DNA of 64,000 bases from Marinactinospora thermotolerans DSM 45154 (lineage in GTDB: Bacteria > Actinomycetota > Actinomycetes > Streptosporangiales > Streptosporangiaceae), in the NCBI RefSeq assembly GCF_900167435.1, contig NZ_FUWS01000004.1, positions 62,001 to 126,000 on the forward strand, written 5' to 3'. Positions 61,111-64,000 of the stretch are shown here, piece after piece. Made by a program: the position numbers and the translations under genes. Each line of letters begins with the position of its first letter. The stretch's first letter is position 1. The notes beneath the pieces were generated by a model that saw only the letters and a list, made by a program, of their open reading frames with translations, was not told where the DNA came from and ran no database searches.

Positions 61111-62717
61111 CGTGACACCTCCACGGTGGGGGTGGGAACGGCCGGGGGGAGGGCGGCCGGCTCGGGCCGCGGTCGGGAGGGGAGCAGGTGGTATTCCGCC
61201 GGATCCAGGCGGCGGGTCTCGGCGCGAAAGCGCAGGGTGGAGGCGGGCCACAGCGTCGTGTTACGCCCCTTGGGGTCGAGGTACCAGCTGGCGCATCCAC
61301 CCAGCGACCACACGGTGCGTCCCATACGCCGCTGGAGCGTCTCGTTCCAGGCCCGCTGGGCGTCGGGACGGGGATCCAGTGCCGCCACCCCGGGGGAGGA
61401 GAGGTGCTCCAGGGCGCTCATGACGTAGTTGAGCTGTGATTCGATCATGAAGATCATCGACGAGTGGCCCAGTCCCGTGTTGGGGCCGACGATCAAGAAC
61501 AGGTTGGGGAAGCCGGCCACCGTCGTGCCGCGCAGCGCCCGCATGCCCGCCTCGCGCCACTCCTCGGCGAGGGTGGTGCCGCGGGAGCCGTGGAGACGGG
61601 TGGCGATCGGCATGTCGGTGGTGTGGAAGCCGGTACCGAAGATGATGGCGTCGACCTCGCGCTCGGTCCCGTCGGCGGCGATGACGGTGTTCGCGCGCAC
61701 CTCCGCCAGCCCCGAGGCGATGACCTCCGCGTTGGGGCGGGTGAGCGCCGGATAGTAGTCGTTGGACAGCAGGATCCGCTTGCAGCCCATGACGTAGTCA
61801 GGTGTCAGCTTCGCGCGTAGTCGGGGGTCCTCGATGGCGCGTCGCAGGTGGGTCCGGGCCGCCACCGAGGCCAGGCGCAGGAGGGCGGGGTGGCGCACGA
61901 ACGCTCCCACCATGGCCTCGCGGGTCAGGTAGATCCCGGCTCGGGCAGCCCTGCGGGTCAGCGGAAGGTTGCGGTACAGCCATCTCTCCGTGGCGCTGAT
62001 CGCGCGGTCGGCGCGCGGTATCACCCAGGCGGGCGTGCGCTGGAACAGCGTCAGGCGTTCCACCTCGGGTTGGATGCTGGGGACGATCTGGATGGCCGAG
62101 GCCCCGGTGCCGACCATCGCGACGCGCTTGCCGGCCAGGTCGTAGTCGTGGTCCCAACGGGCGGAGTGGAACACCCGGCCGGTGAAGGAGTCCAGGCCCG
62201 GGATGTCGGGGATCGAGGGGTCGGCCAGCGCGCCCGCGGCGCTGACGAGCACGTCGCAGGTCAGTTCGGTCCTGCTGGTGCGTACCAGCCAGCGGGCGTG
62301 CTGCGCCTGCCATCTGGCCTCCAGCACCTCGTTGCCGGTCTCGACATGGGGGCGGACCCCGAACCGGTCGGTGACCTCCTCCAGGTAGGCGCGGATGTGC
62401 GGCTGTCCGGAGAAGCTGCGCGGCCAGTCGGCCTTGGGGGCGAAGGAGAAGGAGTACAGGTGGGAGGGGACGTCGCAGGCGCACCCGGGGTAGGTGTTGT
62501 CGCGCCAGGTGCCGCCGACGTCCTCGGCGCGTTCGAGGATGACGAAGTCGGTCTCACCGGCCTGGCGCAGCCGGATGCCCAGGCCGATCCCGCCGAATCC
62601 GGCGCCGATGATCGCGATGCGGACGTGCCGTCGTGTGCCCTCGTCGGGTTCGGGGTTTGGGGTAGGCGCCGGTGTGTCGGCACGCGGGGGAGTGAGGGGG
62701 TCCTGTCCCGGGCTCAT
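61107..62717 (-). CDS. Flavin-containing Baeyer-Villiger-type monooxygenase
   Basis: A 536-residue FAD/NADPH monooxygenase. FAD motif IAIIGAGFGGIGLGIRLRQA; ERAEDVGGTWRDNTYPGCAC; the Baeyer-Villiger fingerprint FTGRVFHSARWDHD (FxGxxxHxxxWD); NADPH motif VAMVGTGASAIQIVPSIQPE; and GTGFHTTDMP. ATG 62717 or an in-frame ATG 62735 are both possible. It heads a three-gene unit with a coupled esterase and an SDR, resembling the ketone-to-ester catabolic order. An upstream perfect palindrome CCAGTG-TT-CACTGG suggests repressor control. Confidence 0.93.
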   Translation of the reverse strand: MSPGQDPLTPPRADTPAPTPNPEPDEGTRRHVRIAIIGAGFGGIGLGIRLRQAGETDFVILERAEDVGGTWRDNTYPGCACDVPSHLYSFSFAPKADWPRSFSGQPHIRAYLEEVTDRFGVRPHVETGNEVLEARWQAQHARWLVRTSRTELTCDVLVSAAGALADPSIPDIPGLDSFTGRVFHSARWDHDYDLAGKRVAMVGTGASAIQIVPSIQPEVERLTLFQRTPAWVIPRADRAISATERWLYRNLPLTRRAARAGIYLTREAMVGAFVRHPALLRLASVAARTHLRRAIEDPRLRAKLTPDYVMGCKRILLSNDYYPALTRPNAEVIASGLAEVRANTVIAADGTEREVDAIIFGTGFHTTDMPIATRLHGSRGTTLAEEWREAGMRALRGTTVAGFPNLFLIVGPNTGLGHSSMIFMIESQLNYVMSALEHLSSPGVAALDPRPDAQRAWNETLQRRMGRTVWSLGGCASWYLDPKGRNTTLWPASTLRFRAETRRLDPAEYHLLPSRPRPEPAALPPAVPTPTVEVSR

Positions 62718-62746
62718 GGCACCGCCTCTCATCACGGAACATTGAG

Positions 62747-62760
62747 CCAGTGTTCACTGG
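62747..62760. promoter_or_regulatory. Palindrome CCAGTG-TT-CACTGG upstream of the monooxygenase operon
   Basis: Perfect 6-bp arms, 12-30 bp before the two candidate starts of the monooxygenase gene, in an AT-richer stretch. It is the kind of site bound by TetR repressors; no TetR gene is adjacent. Confidence 0.6.
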
Positions 62761-62975
62761 CGTAATGAGAGAGTAAACCATGACAATGCTCATTGGAAGA
62801 GATAGGTCACATTGCGGACGGTGATCAGGCCGTGGCGAAGCGGTGTTTCGGGCGTCCTTCCCGGATACCGCCCCCGGTCACACCGGGGGAGGCCGGCGTC
62901 CAGCCGGGACGGGGAGCCGCGGCCACAACGTGCGCGGTCGGGCAGCGCAGGCGCCCACGACCTAAGCTGAGCGGC

Positions 62976-63749
62976 GTGGTCGACGACGACGCACCCCAGC
63001 CGCACCGTGAATACCGTATCGACGAGCTGGCCGAAGCGGCCGGACTGCCCAACCGGACCGTCCGCTACTACCGGGAACGCCGCCTGCTCCCGCCACCACG
63101 GCGCGAGGGCAGGATCGGCTGGTACTCCGACGCCCACCTGGCCCGGCTGCGCGTCATCACCCGCCTGCTGGAGCGCGGCCACACCCTGGAGGGTGTGGCC
63201 GAACTCCTCGCGGCCTGGGAGAGGGGACGCGACGTCGCCGACCTGCTCGGACTGGAATCCGCCCTCGCCGCCCCATGGTCGGACCCCACCCCGGTCACCA
63301 TGACCTGGGCCGAGCTCGCCCGGACCTACGCCGGCCAGGTCGACGCCGACACCGTGCGCAGCGCGCAGGAGCTCGGATACCTCGAGGACGGCGAGGACGG
63401 CACCGTCCACGTCGACCGCGCCATCCTGCACTCCTCGTCCGGACTGGTGCGCGAGGGGATCCCCCTGGAGGCGGTCCTGGCGGCCAGCCCGGAGGTGCAG
63501 CGTCACGCCGACGACCTCGCCGGGCTGTTCGTCGACCTGGTACGGCGCCACCTGACGCCCAGGCCGGGGGAGGGGCTCAAGGACCTCGCCCGGCGGGTGG
63601 AACGGCTGCGTCCTCTGGCCCAGGCCACCGTCCTGGCCGAATTCGCCCGCGCCATGGACCGCCGCGTCGGCGCGGAGCTCGGCTCGCTCCTGGCCGAACT
63701 GCGCGAACGCGCGGCCGGCGACCAGGAGGACGACCCGCACACGCGATGA
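62976..63749 (+). CDS. MerR family transcriptional regulator
   Basis: A 257-residue MerR regulator: REYRIDELAEAAGLPNRTVR then YYRERRLLPPPRREGRIGWY and LARLRVITRLLERGHTLEGV make the winged helix plus coiled coil. The C-terminal 150 residues have no drug-binding aromatic signature; they contain DLLGLESALAAPW, then QELGYLEDGEDGTVHVDRAI, as in the large MerR group that controls fatty-acid/lipid genes in actinobacteria. GTG 62976 starts it. It is divergent from the monooxygenase operon (259-bp gap) and is a candidate activator of it. Confidence 0.9.
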   Translation: MVDDDAPQPHREYRIDELAEAAGLPNRTVRYYRERRLLPPPRREGRIGWYSDAHLARLRVITRLLERGHTLEGVAELLAAWERGRDVADLLGLESALAAPWSDPTPVTMTWAELARTYAGQVDADTVRSAQELGYLEDGEDGTVHVDRAILHSSSGLVREGIPLEAVLAASPEVQRHADDLAGLFVDLVRRHLTPRPGEGLKDLARRVERLRPLAQATVLAEFARAMDRRVGAELGSLLAELRERAAGDQEDDPHTR

Positions 63750-63819
63750 TCCCGGCCCCGGCATGCGCTAGCGTCACCAGGAGAAAGCCCTGATAGACCT
63801 CGAAGGCGGGGAGCCCGAC

Positions 63820-64000
63820 GTGGACGACGGTACGACGGAGCCGAGAGGGGACGGCGACTTCGCGCGGCCCACCGACCTGCTCACGGCGATCCCCGCATAC
63901 GGTCCGGCCCGCGAGGAGGCCAAGGGGCGCATCACCGCCACCACGGTCCGCCCGGGAGAGGACCGGCCGGTCAAGATCGTCGTGGAGTTCGAGGGCGCCG
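63820..64000 (+). CDS. Partial gene running off the right edge
   Basis: From GTG 63820 (GGCGGGGAG upstream) the frame encodes VDDGTTEPRGDGDFARPTDL, then LTAIPAYGPAREEAKGRITA and VRPGEDRPVKIVVEFEGA. No family is recognised from these 60 residues; an acidic N-terminus followed by beta-rich sequence is all that can be said. Confidence 0.5.
   Translation, partial: MDDGTTEPRGDGDFARPTDLLTAIPAYGPAREEAKGRITATTVRPGEDRPVKIVVEFEGA

Overview
The window is high-GC, gene-dense actinobacterial DNA, probably the chromosome of a filamentous actinomycete (Streptomyces/Nocardiopsaceae-like). The evidence is the family content: a DUF574-type SAM methyltransferase, a 1066-residue AfsR/SARP regulator, NarL-type two-component pairs, a SpoIIE-type phosphatase, SMI1/KNR4, DUF4383 and DUF2243 proteins, a WblC-type promoter, and many GTG starts. 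The genus cannot be fixed from the sequence alone. I saw no rRNA, tRNA or CRISPR.

Layout. 1-5701: a frameshifted P-loop kinase running off the left edge, a TetR regulator, a SAM methyltransferase and a coupled SNF2 helicase/SWIM pair. 6013-15635: a 9.6-kb Tn3-family transposon with identical 37-bp terminal inverted repeats and the 5-bp target duplication ATCGT on both sides. It sits between the SNF2 gene and a rifampicin monooxygenase gene. Its left part is lower-GC, phage/plasmid-like debris: a recombinase fragment, an RHH fragment, an HNH nuclease gene, an endonuclease VII-like gene and a secreted peptide. Its middle carries an intact CGNR regulator / MBL-fold hydrolase / MFS exporter module around a palindromic operator. 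Its right end is tnpA, which has three single-base frameshifts. A degenerate internal copy of the terminal repeat (8489-8524) suggests that a smaller transposon lies inside the larger one.

15636-19302 is an antibiotic-resistance segment: rox (rifampicin monooxygenase) behind a rifamycin-associated-element-like palindrome, then a divergent erm-type 23S rRNA methyltransferase with a WblC/WhiB7-type promoter and a nearly leaderless 42-codon leader ORF. 19303-34105: YdeI-like protein, alcohol dehydrogenase, SpoIIE phosphatase (frameshifted), DUF3037/HipA-like kinase pair, GNAT pseudogene, MarR-MFS pair, AfsR-like giant regulator, haloacetate-dehalogenase-like hydrolase, and two divergent Bcr/CflA efflux paralogues with tandem palindromes between them.

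34576-51977: an acyl-CoA synthetase homologue that has lost its catalytic motifs, an SRPBCC protein, two sensor kinase/response regulator pairs, GNAT, VOC and WYL genes, an isochorismatase-like hydrolase, a secreted protein, an EamA-type transporter, a Crp/Fnr regulator, a TetR/DUF1348 pair with two perfect operators, SMI1 and a methyltransferase. 52137-64000: an NmrA-like/TetR divergent pair with two operators, a winged-helix regulator, peptide deformylase, DUF4383, a YbdK-type ligase, a DUF2243/CtaG-like pair, a Baeyer-Villiger monooxygenase / alpha-beta hydrolase / SDR cluster, a MerR regulator and a partial gene at the right edge.

A recurring feature is one missing base in a short homopolymer, mostly C/G, inside otherwise conserved genes. 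It occurs in the P-loop kinase, HNH nuclease, tnpA, SpoIIE phosphatase and GNAT genes. I suspect assembly indels for several of these, so the affected genes should be resequenced before being called dead.
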